Shown here: positions 44,230 through 53,555 of the stretch, in pieces
How positions within the stretch are numbered: the first letter of the stretch is position 1
How the letters are laid out: the number at the start of each line of letters is the position of its first letter
Assembly (NCBI GenBank): GCA_964619955.1
Contig: CAZUJF010000005.1
Location: 62,001-126,000 of the forward strand
Length of the DNA: 64,000 bases
Source: JACQFK01 sp964619955
GTDB taxonomy: Bacteria > Planctomycetota > MHYJ01 > JACPRB01
Reading direction: 5' to 3'
The notes under the pieces: generated by a model
The model's database searches: none
The model's input: only the letters and a program-made list of their open reading frames with translations
Told to the model about the DNA's origin: nothing
Program-made: the position numbers and the translations under genes

Positions 44230-45348
44230 ATGATGAATCGACGCGCGCTGCTCAAGTCCCTCTGCTTCGGCGCCTCCGGGGCGCCGGCCCTGGTCGTCGT
44301 GTTCCTGCGCGGCGGCGCGGACGGCCTGAACCTGGTCGCGCCGGTCTTCGAGAAGGACTACGTCCGGCTCCGCCCCACGCTCGCGCTCCGGGAGACGCTG
44401 CCGCTCGACGGGGGCTTCGGCCTGCACCCGGCGTTCGCGCCGCTGCATCCGCTGTGGACCGAGGGCCGCCTGGCGCTGGTGCACGCCGTGGGGTCGGACG
44501 ACGCGACGCGCTCGCATTTCGAGGCGCAGGATCTCATGGAACACGCGGGGCGTCCCGAGGAGGGCGTCTCGGGCGGCTGGATCGCGCGGCACCTGCGTTC
44601 GAAGCCGGGCTCGCGCGGCGCGGTGGCGGCGGTCGCGATCGGGCCCACGCTGCCGGAGGCGCTGCGCGGGGCGCCCGGGGCCTGCGCGCTGGAGCGCATC
44701 GAGCAGGTCGCGCTGCCCGAGGCGTCGCCGCGGTTTACGCAGGCGCTCGAGGTGCTGTATCGCGCGGACGGTTCCGGGGCCGGACGGGCGGGCCAGTCCA
44801 CGTTCCGCCTTCTGGAACGCATCAACCGCGCGAAGGCGGCGGCGCCGTCCGCGGGCTATCCCGACAGCTCCTTCGGGACGTCCCTCCGGGAACTGGCGCG
44901 GCTGCTCAAGGCGGACGCCGGACTCGAGGCGGCCTGTCTGGACCTCGGCGGCTGGGACACGCATTTCGGGCAGGCGCTGGGTTTCCACGGCCAGGTGGCG
45001 GATCTCGCCGGGGGGCTGGCCGCGTTCGAAAAGGACCTCGCGGCGCGCATGGACCGGACGATCGTGCTGGTCATGACCGAGTTCGGCCGGCGCGCCTACG
45101 AGAACGAGACGCTCGGCACCGATCACGGCCGCGCGAGCGTGATGTTCGCGATGGGCGGCGGCGTGCGCGGGCGCCGCATCTACGGGGACTGGCCGGGCCT
45201 GAACTCCCTCGAGGGACCGGGCGACCTGAAGGTGACGACCGACTACCGCGACATCCTCTCGGAGCTCGTGGTGAAGTCCCTGGGGAATCCGAACGTGGCC
45301 GAGGTGTTCCCCGGCCGGACGCCGTCGTACCGCGGCCTCTGGGCCTGA
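44230..45348 (+). CDS. DUF1501 family protein
   Basis: 372 residues. Signature elements are VVVFLRGGADGLNLVAPVFE at the N-terminus, GLHPAFAPLHPLWTEGRLAL, GWDTHFGQ (about 239-246) and MTEFGRRAYENETLGTDHGR (about 281-300), which resemble the metal-binding blocks of alkaline-phosphatase-superfamily proteins. The start MMNRRALLKSLCFGASGAPA is a shortened Tat-like leader. It forms an operon with the DUF1800 gene 4 nt upstream. The reaction is not known. Confidence 0.9.
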   Translation: MMNRRALLKSLCFGASGAPALVVVFLRGGADGLNLVAPVFEKDYVRLRPTLALRETLPLDGGFGLHPAFAPLHPLWTEGRLALVHAVGSDDATRSHFEAQDLMEHAGRPEEGVSGGWIARHLRSKPGSRGAVAAVAIGPTLPEALRGAPGACALERIEQVALPEASPRFTQALEVLYRADGSGAGRAGQSTFRLLERINRAKAAAPSAGYPDSSFGTSLRELARLLKADAGLEAACLDLGGWDTHFGQALGFHGQVADLAGGLAAFEKDLAARMDRTIVLVMTEFGRRAYENETLGTDHGRASVMFAMGGGVRGRRIYGDWPGLNSLEGPGDLKVTTDYRDILSELVVKSLGNPNVAEVFPGRTPSYRGLWA

Positions 45349-45390
45349 TCCGCCTCGCCGCCAAACCGTTACCCGCGGGCCGCCCCGGGT

Positions 45391-45396
45391 TATCCT
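45391..45396 (+). promoter_or_regulatory. Candidate -10 element (TATCCT) of the GH9 gene
   Basis: TATCCT with TTACCC 16 nt upstream (45369-45374); 22 nt lie between it and the ATG, including CGGAGA as Shine-Dalgarno. Confidence 0.35.
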
Positions 45397-45418
45397 GTGC
45401 AACGATCGGAGATTCCCC

Positions 45419-47755
45419 ATGAACGTCCTCTGGCTGGCGCTCGGCTTGCTTCAGAACCCCGACCGCGCCGAACTTCATCCGCTCACGGACGGCTGGCTGG
45501 CCGTGCGCATCGTCGACGGCCGCGTGGAGCACCACGGGAAGGGGCAGAAGCGGACCGACGAGAAGGTCTTCGTGCGCCGCATCCCGGAAGCCGTGGCGGA
45601 CCGGCCGGAGTCCTGGACGGTCGGCAGCCCGGACGACCCCGCCTACCGCGACCCGAAGCGGCCGCTGAAACTCGCGCGGAAGACGCGCGGCATCGACTTC
45701 GCCTGGATGATGGAGCGCTGGGAGAACGGCCGCGCCGTCAACATCTCGCCCGACCACGTCAAGGAGCACTGGATCTACCTCGCGCTTCCGACGCCCCTGA
45801 AGCGCGGCTGCAGCTACCGCGTGTCGGCCGAGGCCGTGCTGCCCGGCACGCCGATCCCGGTCCTGCGCTTCGACGAGCGCAGTTCGCGCTCGGAGGCCGT
45901 GCACGTCAACCTGATCGGCTACGTCACGAATTCCCCGGTGAAGTACGGGTATGTCTACTCGTGGATGGGGGACGGCGGCGGCCTGGACGTGGCCCCGCTG
46001 GCCGGACGCCCCTTCGAGCTGCTGGAGCAGCCGGGCGGCCAGGTGCGCCACACGGGGAAGCTGGCGCTCCGCGGCTCGAAGTCGCAGCCCGAAACGGGGC
46101 AGGCGGCCGATTCGCCACCGGTGGGGAACTTCCTGAACGCGGACGTGCTCGAGGCGGATTTCAGCGCGTTCGCGCAGCCCGGCCGCTACGTGCTCTCCGT
46201 GCCCGGGGTCGGCTGTTCGTTCCCCTTCGCGATCGGCGACGACGTCTACCGTCCGGCGTTCAGCGTCACCGCGAGAGGCCTGTACCACAACCGGAGCGGA
46301 ATCGCGCTGACGAAGCCGTACACCGAGTTCGAGCGTCCCGCGCCGCATCATCCGAAGCTCACGCCCGGCTTCGCGGGCAAGCTGGTCTACACGCGCTCGC
46401 GTTTCGTCGACTGGGTCAACGGCGACGCGGACAAGGTCGATCGTCCGGCGATCGAGAAGGGGATCGTCGGACCGCTCGACGTCGCGGGCTGGTACCAGGA
46501 TGCGGGCGACTGGGACGGCTACCTCTCCCATCTCAACGTCGCGAGTTCGCTGCTGCTGGCGTACGAGCTGGCGCCGGGGAACTTCCGGGACGGCGAGCTG
46601 AACCTCCCCGAAAGCGGCAACGGGGTGCCGGACATCCTCGACGAGGCGGCGTGGCTGCCGCGCTTCTGCCTCCGTCTCCGCGCCGAACTGCAGGCGAAGG
46701 GCTACGGCAGCGGCGGGATCGGCCTGCGGATCTGCGGCGACCACTTCGGCGGGGACGGCGAGGGCGTGCCGTCCTGGCTCGACGTGCAGCGGCAGTGGAT
46801 CGTGTCGGGCGAGGATCCCTGGAGCACGCTGCGCTACGCGGCCGTCGCGGCGCATCTCGCGTGGGCGCTGCGCAAGGCGGGCGTGGCGGACCCGGAGAAG
46901 GCCGACTGGGCGAAGGAAGCGGTCGAGAGCTGGCGCTGGGCGCTGTCTCATGCGAGCGCGGAGGACGAGAAAGGCCGGCGCTCGTCGGGCGGTCCGCTGC
47001 GGGAGGTCCGGGCGTACGCGGCCGCGGCGCTGTTCCGGCTGACGGGGGAGGCGGAATATCAGAAGAAGCTGGCCGAGGACACGGCGGGACTCGGCCCCGA
47101 CGCGGAACTGGGGGAGGGGCTGCGCTGGGGTCCCTGGGTGCATCTGCTCGGGGGCGGGACGGGATCCTATGATGCGGCGCTGCTCGCGCGGCTGCGGACG
47201 CCGGTGCTGAAATCCTGCGAGCGGCTGGCGCTGGAGTCGTCCTCGAAGCGCGCGCTGCGCTGGGGCGGGCACTGGTGGATTCCGATGCTGGTGGGTCATC
47301 AGACGACGCCGTGGATCTTCGAGGGCATGGTCGGCTGCGCGCTGACGCGGGACTCGGATCCGGCGAAGTCGCGGGCTTTTCGCGCGGCGGTGACGACGAC
47401 GGCGGACTACGTGCTCGGGACGAACGCGCTGAACATGACGTGGACGACGGGGCTGGGGGCGCGGCATCCGGTGCACGTGTTCCACATGGACGCCTGGTAC
47501 AACGGCAAGCCGACGGTGCATCCAGGGGTCATTCCCTACGGGCCGTGGAAGAAGGTGAAGCCGGTCGGGACGGGCCCCTGGGAGAACGACTGGGCGAACA
47601 CGAGCCTGCATCCGGGGATCGACGCCTGGCCGGGCAACGAGCGCTGGTTCGAGAACCGCGGCTCGCCGCTGGCCTCCGAATTCACGATTCACCAGACGAC
47701 CTGCACCTCGGCGGCCGTCTTCGGCTGGCTCTGCGGACCCGCGCCGGCGAAGTGA
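45419..47755 (+). CDS. Glycoside hydrolase family 9 protein
   Basis: 778 residues with a short export signal (MNVLWLALGLLQNPDR). An N-terminal extension (about 20-155) is unassigned; the CelD_N Ig-like domain follows (about 160-270, VHVNLIGYVTNSPVKYGYVY); the GH9 (alpha/alpha)6 domain runs from about 280 to the end. GH9 catalytic Asp motif: GWYQDAGDWDGY. Late GH9 block: DYVLGTNALNMTWTTGLGA, then HP and a final Glu in SPLASEFTIHQ, the position of the acid catalyst. It probably hydrolyses a beta-glucan outside the cytoplasm. Longer than most GH9 catalytic units because of the N-terminal region. It stands alone after the DUF1501 operon. Confidence 0.88.
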   Translation: MNVLWLALGLLQNPDRAELHPLTDGWLAVRIVDGRVEHHGKGQKRTDEKVFVRRIPEAVADRPESWTVGSPDDPAYRDPKRPLKLARKTRGIDFAWMMERWENGRAVNISPDHVKEHWIYLALPTPLKRGCSYRVSAEAVLPGTPIPVLRFDERSSRSEAVHVNLIGYVTNSPVKYGYVYSWMGDGGGLDVAPLAGRPFELLEQPGGQVRHTGKLALRGSKSQPETGQAADSPPVGNFLNADVLEADFSAFAQPGRYVLSVPGVGCSFPFAIGDDVYRPAFSVTARGLYHNRSGIALTKPYTEFERPAPHHPKLTPGFAGKLVYTRSRFVDWVNGDADKVDRPAIEKGIVGPLDVAGWYQDAGDWDGYLSHLNVASSLLLAYELAPGNFRDGELNLPESGNGVPDILDEAAWLPRFCLRLRAELQAKGYGSGGIGLRICGDHFGGDGEGVPSWLDVQRQWIVSGEDPWSTLRYAAVAAHLAWALRKAGVADPEKADWAKEAVESWRWALSHASAEDEKGRRSSGGPLREVRAYAAAALFRLTGEAEYQKKLAEDTAGLGPDAELGEGLRWGPWVHLLGGGTGSYDAALLARLRTPVLKSCERLALESSSKRALRWGGHWWIPMLVGHQTTPWIFEGMVGCALTRDSDPAKSRAFRAAVTTTADYVLGTNALNMTWTTGLGARHPVHVFHMDAWYNGKPTVHPGVIPYGPWKKVKPVGTGPWENDWANTSLHPGIDAWPGNERWFENRGSPLASEFTIHQTTCTSAAVFGWLCGPAPAK

Positions 47756-47798
47756 GCCCCTTCAGCCCGGAGGCCCGCCGTGCCGATGAAGTTGCCGG

Positions 47799-48233
47799 AT
47801 GAGTGAGCACGGAATGCTGCTGGGCTTTCTGGCGGGATCGCTGCTCTTCGCCCTCACGGTGGGGGCGCTGGGACGGGCGCCGCGGGGATTCCGGCGCCGG
47901 CGCGCCTATCCCGAAAAACCCGTGTCGTCCTTCGGGCTCTTCGATGCCGTGCAGGCCCGGCTCGGGCGCACGCCCTTCGACCGCATGAACCCGGTGGAGC
48001 AGCGCTACATCCTCGACCTGCTCTGGCGCGCGGACGCGGAGGACGTCGACGACGGCATCCACGCCCGCATCCAGATCCTGCTCGGCGAGATCGTGCTGAG
48101 CGCCGGACGCAAGCGCGAGGCGGCCGAGCATTTCCGCAATGCCCTGCGCTGGGAGCCCCAGGCCCCCGTGCGCCGCACGCTGGAAAGCCTGGAGTCGCCC
48201 CTCGAAGCGGCCCTGCTCCGCCGCGCCGCTTAA
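47799..48233 (+). CDS. Small membrane-anchored protein with TPR-like helices
   Basis: 144 residues. One N-terminal membrane helix (MLLGFLAGSLLFALTVGALG) is followed by a basic patch (RAPRGFRRRRAY) and a helical domain whose end (LLGEIVLSAGRKREAAEHFR) resembles a TPR. No family recognised. It overlaps the transaldolase stop by 3-4 nt (convergent). Confidence 0.65.
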   Translation: MSEHGMLLGFLAGSLLFALTVGALGRAPRGFRRRRAYPEKPVSSFGLFDAVQARLGRTPFDRMNPVEQRYILDLLWRADAEDVDDGIHARIQILLGEIVLSAGRKREAAEHFRNALRWEPQAPVRRTLESLESPLEAALLRRAA

Positions 48234-49174
48234 CGAACCGCTGCCGTCGCCTTCAGGGCGTACTGCTCCAGCTTGCGGGCGTCCGCGTGGAACTTCCGGA
48301 TGCCGTCGGCCAGCTTCTCCGTGGCCATCGCATCCTCGTTGTGCTGCCAGCGGAAGGCCTTCTCGTCGAGCGTGATCTTCTTCACGTCGGCCGCCTTGGC
48401 CTTCGCGACCGTCAGCGCGCAGGGGACCTCGCCCGGCGCGGCCTCGAGTTTCGCAAGCAGGTCGGGGCTGATCGTCAGCAGGTCGGAGCCGGCGAGCAGC
48501 AGGATCTGCTCCACCTTGCGGAAGCTGGCGCCCATCACCTGGGTTTTGTAGTCGAACTTCTTGTAGTAGGTGTAGATCTTCGTCACGGACGCGACGCCCG
48601 GATCCTCGGCGGGCGGGATCTCCGCGCCCTTTTCCTTCTTGAAGTAGTCGTAGATGCGGCCGACGAAGGGCGAGATGAGCGTGACTTTCGCCTCGGCGCA
48701 CGCGACGGCCTGCGCGAAGGAGAAGAGCAGCGTCAGGTTGCAGTGGATGCCCTCCTTCTCGAGGACCTCCGCGGCCTTGATGCCCTCCCAGGTCGAGGCG
48801 ATCTTGATGAGGATGCGGTTCGAGTCGACGCCGGCCTTCCGGTAGAGGTCGATGAGCCGGTGCGCCTTCGCCAGCGTGGCCTGCGTGTCGAAGCTCAGGT
48901 TCGCGTCGACCTCCGTCGAGACGCGGCCCGGGATGATCTTCAGGATCTCCTTCCCGAAATTCACGCCGAGATGCTCCATGAACGCCTCGACATTGCCGCC
49001 GGAGCTGGACAGCGCCGCGTCCACGAGCGGGCGGTATTCGGGCTTCTGCGCCGCCTGGAAGAGCAGCGACGGATTGGTCGTCGCGTCCTGCGGCTTGTAC
49101 TTGGCGATGGAGTCGACGTCGCCGGTGTCGGCGACCACGGTCGTGTGCTTCTTCAGGCCTTCCAGCTGGTTCAT
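48230..49174 (-). CDS. tal: Transaldolase
   Basis: 314 residues, close in length to the TalB class. Conserved motifs are TTNPSLLFQAA, the Schiff-base Lys in ILIKIASTWEGIKAAE, HCNLTLLFSFAQAVACAEAK and ISPFVGRIYDYFKK. It catalyses the reversible transfer of dihydroxyacetone between sedoheptulose-7-phosphate and glyceraldehyde-3-phosphate in the non-oxidative pentose phosphate pathway. GAGAGGA precedes the ATG. An extended -10 (TGC-TACACT) lies about 40 nt upstream. Confidence 0.95.
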   Translation of the reverse strand: MNQLEGLKKHTTVVADTGDVDSIAKYKPQDATTNPSLLFQAAQKPEYRPLVDAALSSSGGNVEAFMEHLGVNFGKEILKIIPGRVSTEVDANLSFDTQATLAKAHRLIDLYRKAGVDSNRILIKIASTWEGIKAAEVLEKEGIHCNLTLLFSFAQAVACAEAKVTLISPFVGRIYDYFKKEKGAEIPPAEDPGVASVTKIYTYYKKFDYKTQVMGASFRKVEQILLLAGSDLLTISPDLLAKLEAAPGEVPCALTVAKAKAADVKKITLDEKAFRWQHNEDAMATEKLADGIRKFHADARKLEQYALKATAAVR

Positions 49175-49215
49175 GAGTCATCCTCTCGAGCAGGGACCGG
49201 GAAAAACCGGCGCGG

Positions 49216-49224
49216 AGTGTAGCA
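49216..49224 (-). promoter_or_regulatory. Extended -10 (TGCTACACT) of the transaldolase gene
   Basis: Reading leftward, TGC then TACACT, ending 41 nt before the ATG. The same TGCTAnACT form precedes pyruvate kinase and the SGNH hydrolase. Confidence 0.45.
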
Positions 49225-49279
49225 TGGAGGGCGCGGACTTTTCCACGTCCGCTGCGCGTTCCCGGGGTTGAGCCCTCCG

Positions 49280-50452
49280 ATGAGCCTTGATAAACTGATG
49301 CCCCTCATGCCCGACGAAGTCCGCTCCGCGTCCCGGGACCTTTCCGCCCTCAGGATCTCCCGGGACCCGAACCGGCCCGGCTCCAAGGGTCCTTGGCTGA
49401 CGCTGTTCGTCCTGATCCTGGCGGGCGTGGGCGGCTGGTTCGGCTGGCAGAAGTGGGGGGCGTCGTCGCAGCTGCCGGAAGTGGAAGCCGGGCTGGTGCG
49501 CCTCGTGGGGGCCGCGGAGGCGAGCGGCATCCTTTCCGCCAGCGGCTACATCCTGCCGGACCGCAAAGCGGACGTCTCCTCGAAGACCTTCGGGCGCCTC
49601 GAGTGGATCGGCGTGGACGTCGGCTCGAAGGTGAAGAAGGACGACGTCATCGCCCGGCTCGCCAACGCCGACCTCGCCGCGGGGGTGGAGGAGTCCAAGG
49701 CCGCCCTGCGCGACGCGGAGCGCGAACACGCGCGCTGGAAGAAGATCGTCGAGCAGGGGATCGAGCCCAAGGAGCGGCTCGACAAGGCGGAAACCCTCCT
49801 CGACCTGGCGCGGGCGCGCTTGAAACAGGTGGAGGCCGCGCTCGAGTACACCCTGATCCGGGCGCCCTTCGACGGCGTCGTGGTGAAGCGCCTGGCCCAG
49901 GCGGGCGAGACCGTCGGGCCCTCGCCGGCCGGCGGGGGCGGCGGCGCGCTCTGCACGCTCATCGACCGGAACTCGCTGGAGATGGTCGCCGACGTGAACG
50001 AGGCCAACATCGGCAAGGTCAGCCCGGGGCAGAAATGCGAGGTCTCCGTCGACGCGCGCGGCGAGCGCAAGTACCGCGGCGAGGTGCGGCAGATCGTGCC
50101 GACGGCGGACCGCCAGAAGGGCGTCGTGCAGGTGAAGGTCCGGCTGCTGGACGCCGACGAGGGCCTGCTGCCCGAGATGGCGGCGCGCGCGACGTTCCTG
50201 CGCGAGGGCGTTCCCGCGGGCTCGGCCCGCAAGGTGATCGCCCCGCGGGGCGCGGTCCGCGAGCGCGGCGGCGTGAAACAGGTGCTCATCCTCGAGGCCG
50301 GCCGCGTGCGGGCGCAGACCGTGTCGGCGGGGCCCGAGGGCGAGGACGGCGTCGAGATCTCCTCCGGCCTGAGCGGGGGGGAGCAGGTGCTCACCGGCGG
50401 GGCTTCCGTCGAGGACGGCCAGGCGGTGCGCCTCAAGGGCGCGGCGCGGTAA
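49280..50452 (+). CDS. Periplasmic adaptor (HlyD/MacA-like membrane fusion protein)
   Basis: 390 residues from ATG 49280 (MSLDKLMPLMPDEVRS); an in-frame TTG at 49268 is less likely. A cytoplasmic lead is followed by one membrane helix (about 43-61, WLTLFVLILAGVGGWFGW), then barrel-sandwich hybrid (lipoyl-like) halves GRLEWIGVDVGSKVKKDDVI and TLIRAPFDGVVVKRLAQAGE flanking a coiled-coil hairpin (EESKAALRDAEREHARWKK), and a beta-barrel domain. It is the adaptor of a tripartite ABC exporter encoded by the next three genes, 15 nt away. The substrate is unknown; no outer-membrane channel gene is in this operon. Confidence 0.88.
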   Translation: MSLDKLMPLMPDEVRSASRDLSALRISRDPNRPGSKGPWLTLFVLILAGVGGWFGWQKWGASSQLPEVEAGLVRLVGAAEASGILSASGYILPDRKADVSSKTFGRLEWIGVDVGSKVKKDDVIARLANADLAAGVEESKAALRDAEREHARWKKIVEQGIEPKERLDKAETLLDLARARLKQVEAALEYTLIRAPFDGVVVKRLAQAGETVGPSPAGGGGGALCTLIDRNSLEMVADVNEANIGKVSPGQKCEVSVDARGERKYRGEVRQIVPTADRQKGVVQVKVRLLDADEGLLPEMAARATFLREGVPAGSARKVIAPRGAVRERGGVKQVLILEAGRVRAQTVSAGPEGEDGVEISSGLSGGEQVLTGGASVEDGQAVRLKGAAR

Positions 50453-50467
50453 CGCAGAGGAGACAGC

Positions 50468-51151
50468 ATGAGCCAGCCCGTCGTGCGGGTCGAGGGCGTG
50501 TCGAAGACCTATTACCGGGACACCACCCCCGTCCCGGTCCTGGAATCCATCGACCTGGCGGTCGCGGAGGGGGAGTTCGTCGCGCTGATGGGCCCCTCGG
50601 GCTCCGGCAAGTCGACGCTGCTGAACCTGATCGCGGGCATCGACCGCCCCTCGCAGGGGCGCATCATCGTCGCGGAGCAGGACATCGCGGGCATGTCGGA
50701 GCGCCAGCTTGCGGGCTTCCGCTCGCGCCACATCGGCTTCATCTTCCAGCTCTACAACCTGATCCCCGTGATGACGGCGTTCGAGAACGTGGAGCTGCCG
50801 CTGCTGCTGACGCCGCTGTCGAAGGCGGAGCGGCGCAAGCACGTGATGATGGCGCTGGACGTGGTGGGCCTCGCGGACCGGCAGGACCACTCCCCGCGGC
50901 AGCTCTCGGGCGGCCAGGAGCAGCGCGTCGCGATCGCGCGCGCGATCGTGACGGATCCGACGCTGCTGCTGGCGGACGAGCCCACGGGCGACCTCGACAA
51001 GAAGAGCGAGGAGGAGGTGCTCGTCCTCCTCAAGCGCCTCAACGGCGAGTTCAAGAAGGCGATCGTGATGGTGACGCACGACCCGAAGGCGGCGGCCTGC
51101 GCCGCGCGGACGGTCATGCTCGAGAAGGGCTCGCTGGTGGGCAAGGCGTGA
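50468..51151 (+). CDS. ABC transporter ATPase (MacB/LolD-like)
   Basis: 227 residues. Walker A GPSGSGKST, Q-loop FIFQLYNLIPVMTAFENVEL, signature LSGGQEQRVAIARAI and Walker B LLLADEPTGDLD are all intact, and FIFQLYNL is characteristic of the MacB/LolD group. The stop overlaps the GTG of the first permease (GTGA). The signature reads LSGGQEQ instead of LSGGQQQ, a minor variant. Confidence 0.93.
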   Translation: MSQPVVRVEGVSKTYYRDTTPVPVLESIDLAVAEGEFVALMGPSGSGKSTLLNLIAGIDRPSQGRIIVAEQDIAGMSERQLAGFRSRHIGFIFQLYNLIPVMTAFENVELPLLLTPLSKAERRKHVMMALDVVGLADRQDHSPRQLSGGQEQRVAIARAIVTDPTLLLADEPTGDLDKKSEEEVLVLLKRLNGEFKKAIVMVTHDPKAAACAARTVMLEKGSLVGKA

Positions 51152-52302
51152 AGCTGCTGCCCCTCGTCTGGCGCAACGCGCTGCGGAACCGCCTCCGGAC
51201 GACCCTCACGATGCTGGGGATCGGTTTCCTCATCTTCGTGCTCGTCTTCATCATCACGGCGCTGCTCGAGATCCAGGCCTGGGAGCGCGTGGCGGAGAAG
51301 ACGCGCCGGGTGGTGGTGCAGCACTCGACGGGCCTCTCCACGATGCTGCCGATCGAGCTGGAGACCTACCTGCAGTCCGAGGAGATCCGCCGCCATTCCA
51401 AGCACCTCATCAAGTTCAACTGGTTCGGCGGCTACTGGAAGGACAAGGAGAACTGGCCCGCCAACTTCGCGGTGGACATCGAGCCCTGGCGGCTGCTCTT
51501 CCCGGACGTGCACGTCCCGGACGCCGCGTTCGAGAAGCTCCGGAAGACGAAGGCCGGCTGCCTGGTCGGCGAGAACCTCATGCGGCGCTACGGCTGGAAG
51601 GTGGACCAGCGGATCGTGCTGACGGGGACGTTTTATCCCGCGAACGCGGATCTGGAGATCGTGGGGACGCTGACGGCGGACGACGTGCGGCAGGAGGAGA
51701 TGATCGTCTTCCGCTGGGACTACTTCGACGAGCTGATGGAAGGCCGGAAGATGGTCGGCACCTACTGGATGCAGGCGCTGACGCCGGACGACATCCCGAA
51801 GCTGAAGGACCTGATCGACACGCGCACGAAGAACTCCTCGGATCCCACGGAGACGATCACGGAGAAGGAGTTCGCCGCGCAGTTCATGCAGATGATGGGC
51901 AACGTGAAGGCGCTCGTCACGATGATCTGCAGCGTGGTGCTCGTGATCATGGTGGTGATGACGGCGAACACGATGGCGATGTCGGCGCGCGAGCGCGTGA
52001 CGGAGATCGCCGTGATGCGGACGCTCGGCTTCCGCTCGGGGCAGATCCTCTTCCTCATCCTCTCGGAGGCCGTGGTGGTGAGCCTGCTGGCCGCGGCCGG
52101 CGCGCTGGGGGTGGCGTTCTTCGTCTTCAACGTGGTCAAGGTCTCGCCGAGCTCCACGTATTTCCCGGTCTTCCTCCTGCAGGCCCCGGCGGTCGGCGCG
52201 GGGCTTGCGGCGGCCCTCTTCTGCGGGGTCGCCAGTTCCGCGATCCCGGGGATCCGGGCCTCGCGGCGCAAGATCGTGGACGGCCTGAGGCAGGTGGTCT
52301 GA
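51148..52302 (+). CDS. ABC transporter permease (MacB/FtsX-like), subunit 1
   Basis: 384 residues from GTG 51148 (VKLLPLVWRNALRNRLRTTL). One N-terminal membrane helix (about 22-43), a large periplasmic MacB-type core domain (about 50-260), then three C-terminal helices in an FtsX-like domain (TMICSVVLVIMVVMTANTMA; ILFLILSEAVVVSLLAAAGA; AVGAGLAAALFCGVASSAIP). The 'ARERVTEIAVMRTLGF' coupling segment contacts the ATPase. The stop overlaps the next ATG by 1 nt, so the two permeases are made together as a heterodimer. Confidence 0.88.
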   Translation: MKLLPLVWRNALRNRLRTTLTMLGIGFLIFVLVFIITALLEIQAWERVAEKTRRVVVQHSTGLSTMLPIELETYLQSEEIRRHSKHLIKFNWFGGYWKDKENWPANFAVDIEPWRLLFPDVHVPDAAFEKLRKTKAGCLVGENLMRRYGWKVDQRIVLTGTFYPANADLEIVGTLTADDVRQEEMIVFRWDYFDELMEGRKMVGTYWMQALTPDDIPKLKDLIDTRTKNSSDPTETITEKEFAAQFMQMMGNVKALVTMICSVVLVIMVVMTANTMAMSARERVTEIAVMRTLGFRSGQILFLILSEAVVVSLLAAAGALGVAFFVFNVVKVSPSSTYFPVFLLQAPAVGAGLAAALFCGVASSAIPGIRASRRKIVDGLRQVV

Positions 52303-53462
52303 TGGCGATCCCGCTGCGCTACAACGTCCGGAACCTGAAGGTCCGCTGGGTGACGTCGCTGCTGACCGTCGGCGGCATCGTCGCCGTCACGATGATGTTC
52401 GTGATGATGTTCGCGATGGGCATCGGGGTGGAGCGCTCGCTGGTGGGCTCCGGCCACCCGCTCAACATCATCGCGCTGCGCACGGGCACGACGGCGGAGA
52501 GCCAGAGCCTCGTGACGAAGCGGCAGGTGGACGACCTGCTCTCGCTGCCGGGGATCCCCCGGGACGAGAAGGGCGAGCCGCTGGTCTCGGCGGAGCTCGT
52601 CGTGGTCTCGAATTTCGTGAAGGTGGACGGGACGCGGGCGAACATCGCGATCCGCGGGGTGGGGCCGCAGGCGGCGAAGCTGCGGGACGGCCTGACGCTC
52701 GTCGAGGGCCGCTGGTTCAAGCCGAGCCTCGGGGAGGTCCTGGTCGGCCGGGGGGCGGCGCGGCGCTTCCAGGGCGTGAAGCTCGGCGACCGTCCCTGGT
52801 TCCGCGGGCGGCAATGGACGGTCGTGGGCGTCTTCGAATGCGACGGGCAGGCGTACGAATCGGAGGTCTGGGGGGACCTGGACGATCTGAAGGCGCAGTT
52901 CAAGCGCGACTATTCCGCGGTGCTGATCCGGACGCGGAGCCTGGCCGAGGGGGAGCGCATCTCGCGGGTGATCCGGGAGGACAAGCAGTTCAAGCTCGAT
53001 GCGAAGCCGCACATCGAGTACTACAAGGACCAGAACATGGGCGCGCAGATGATCAAGGCGATCGCCTCGGTGATGGGGGTCGTGCTCTCGATCGGGGCGA
53101 TCTTCGGCGCGGCGAACACGATGTACGCGGCGGTGGCGTCAAGGACGCGCGAGATCGCGACGATGCGGGTGCTGGGCTTCTCGCGGATCTCGATCTGGAT
53201 CTCGTTCGTGGCGGAGGCGGGCTTCCTCGGCCTCGTGGGCGGCGCGATCGGATCGGGCTTCGCCTATCTCATTTTCAACAACATGACGACGGGGACGGTG
53301 AACTGGCAGTCGTTCAGCGAGCTGGCGTTCCAGTTCCGGGTGACGCCGGGCCTGATGGGCACGGGCATTCTGCTGTCGTGTCTGATGGGCGTGCTGGGCG
53401 GTTTTTTCCCGGCCTGGCGGGCCTCGCGGGTCCCGATCGCCCGCGCGCTGCGGGGGCTCTGA
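52302..53462 (+). CDS. ABC transporter permease (MacB/FtsX-like), subunit 2
   Basis: 386 residues with the same layout as the preceding permease: N-terminal helix (VTSLLTVGGIVAVTMMFVMM), periplasmic core (about 55-265), FtsX domain with the coupling motif SRTREIATMRVLGFSRISIW and helices to the end. It completes the adaptor-ATPase-permease-permease operon (49280-53462). LolCE-like lipoprotein transport and MacB-like export are both possible. Confidence 0.88.
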   Translation: MAIPLRYNVRNLKVRWVTSLLTVGGIVAVTMMFVMMFAMGIGVERSLVGSGHPLNIIALRTGTTAESQSLVTKRQVDDLLSLPGIPRDEKGEPLVSAELVVVSNFVKVDGTRANIAIRGVGPQAAKLRDGLTLVEGRWFKPSLGEVLVGRGAARRFQGVKLGDRPWFRGRQWTVVGVFECDGQAYESEVWGDLDDLKAQFKRDYSAVLIRTRSLAEGERISRVIREDKQFKLDAKPHIEYYKDQNMGAQMIKAIASVMGVVLSIGAIFGAANTMYAAVASRTREIATMRVLGFSRISIWISFVAEAGFLGLVGGAIGSGFAYLIFNNMTTGTVNWQSFSELAFQFRVTPGLMGTGILLSCLMGVLGGFFPAWRASRVPIARALRGL

Positions 53463-53512
53463 GCCGGTCACATTTTTTCTCACCCGGACCCCGGCGGACG
53501 GCGTTCATCAAG

Positions 53513-53518
53513 TACACT
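53513..53518 (+). promoter_or_regulatory. Candidate -10 element (TACACT) of the HEAT-repeat gene
   Basis: TACACT, of the TAnACT group, 37 nt before the ATG; GGGGAGGA lies in between as Shine-Dalgarno. The -35 is not evident. Confidence 0.35.
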
Positions 53519-53555
53519 CCTGAAGAGGCGGAGTGCGGGCTCGGGGAGGAATTCC

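Noticed and set aside
53450..53480. Possible terminator after the second ABC permease (GGCTC/GAGCC then a T-run)
   Set aside because: The loop would be too small and the T-run starts several bases after the stem.
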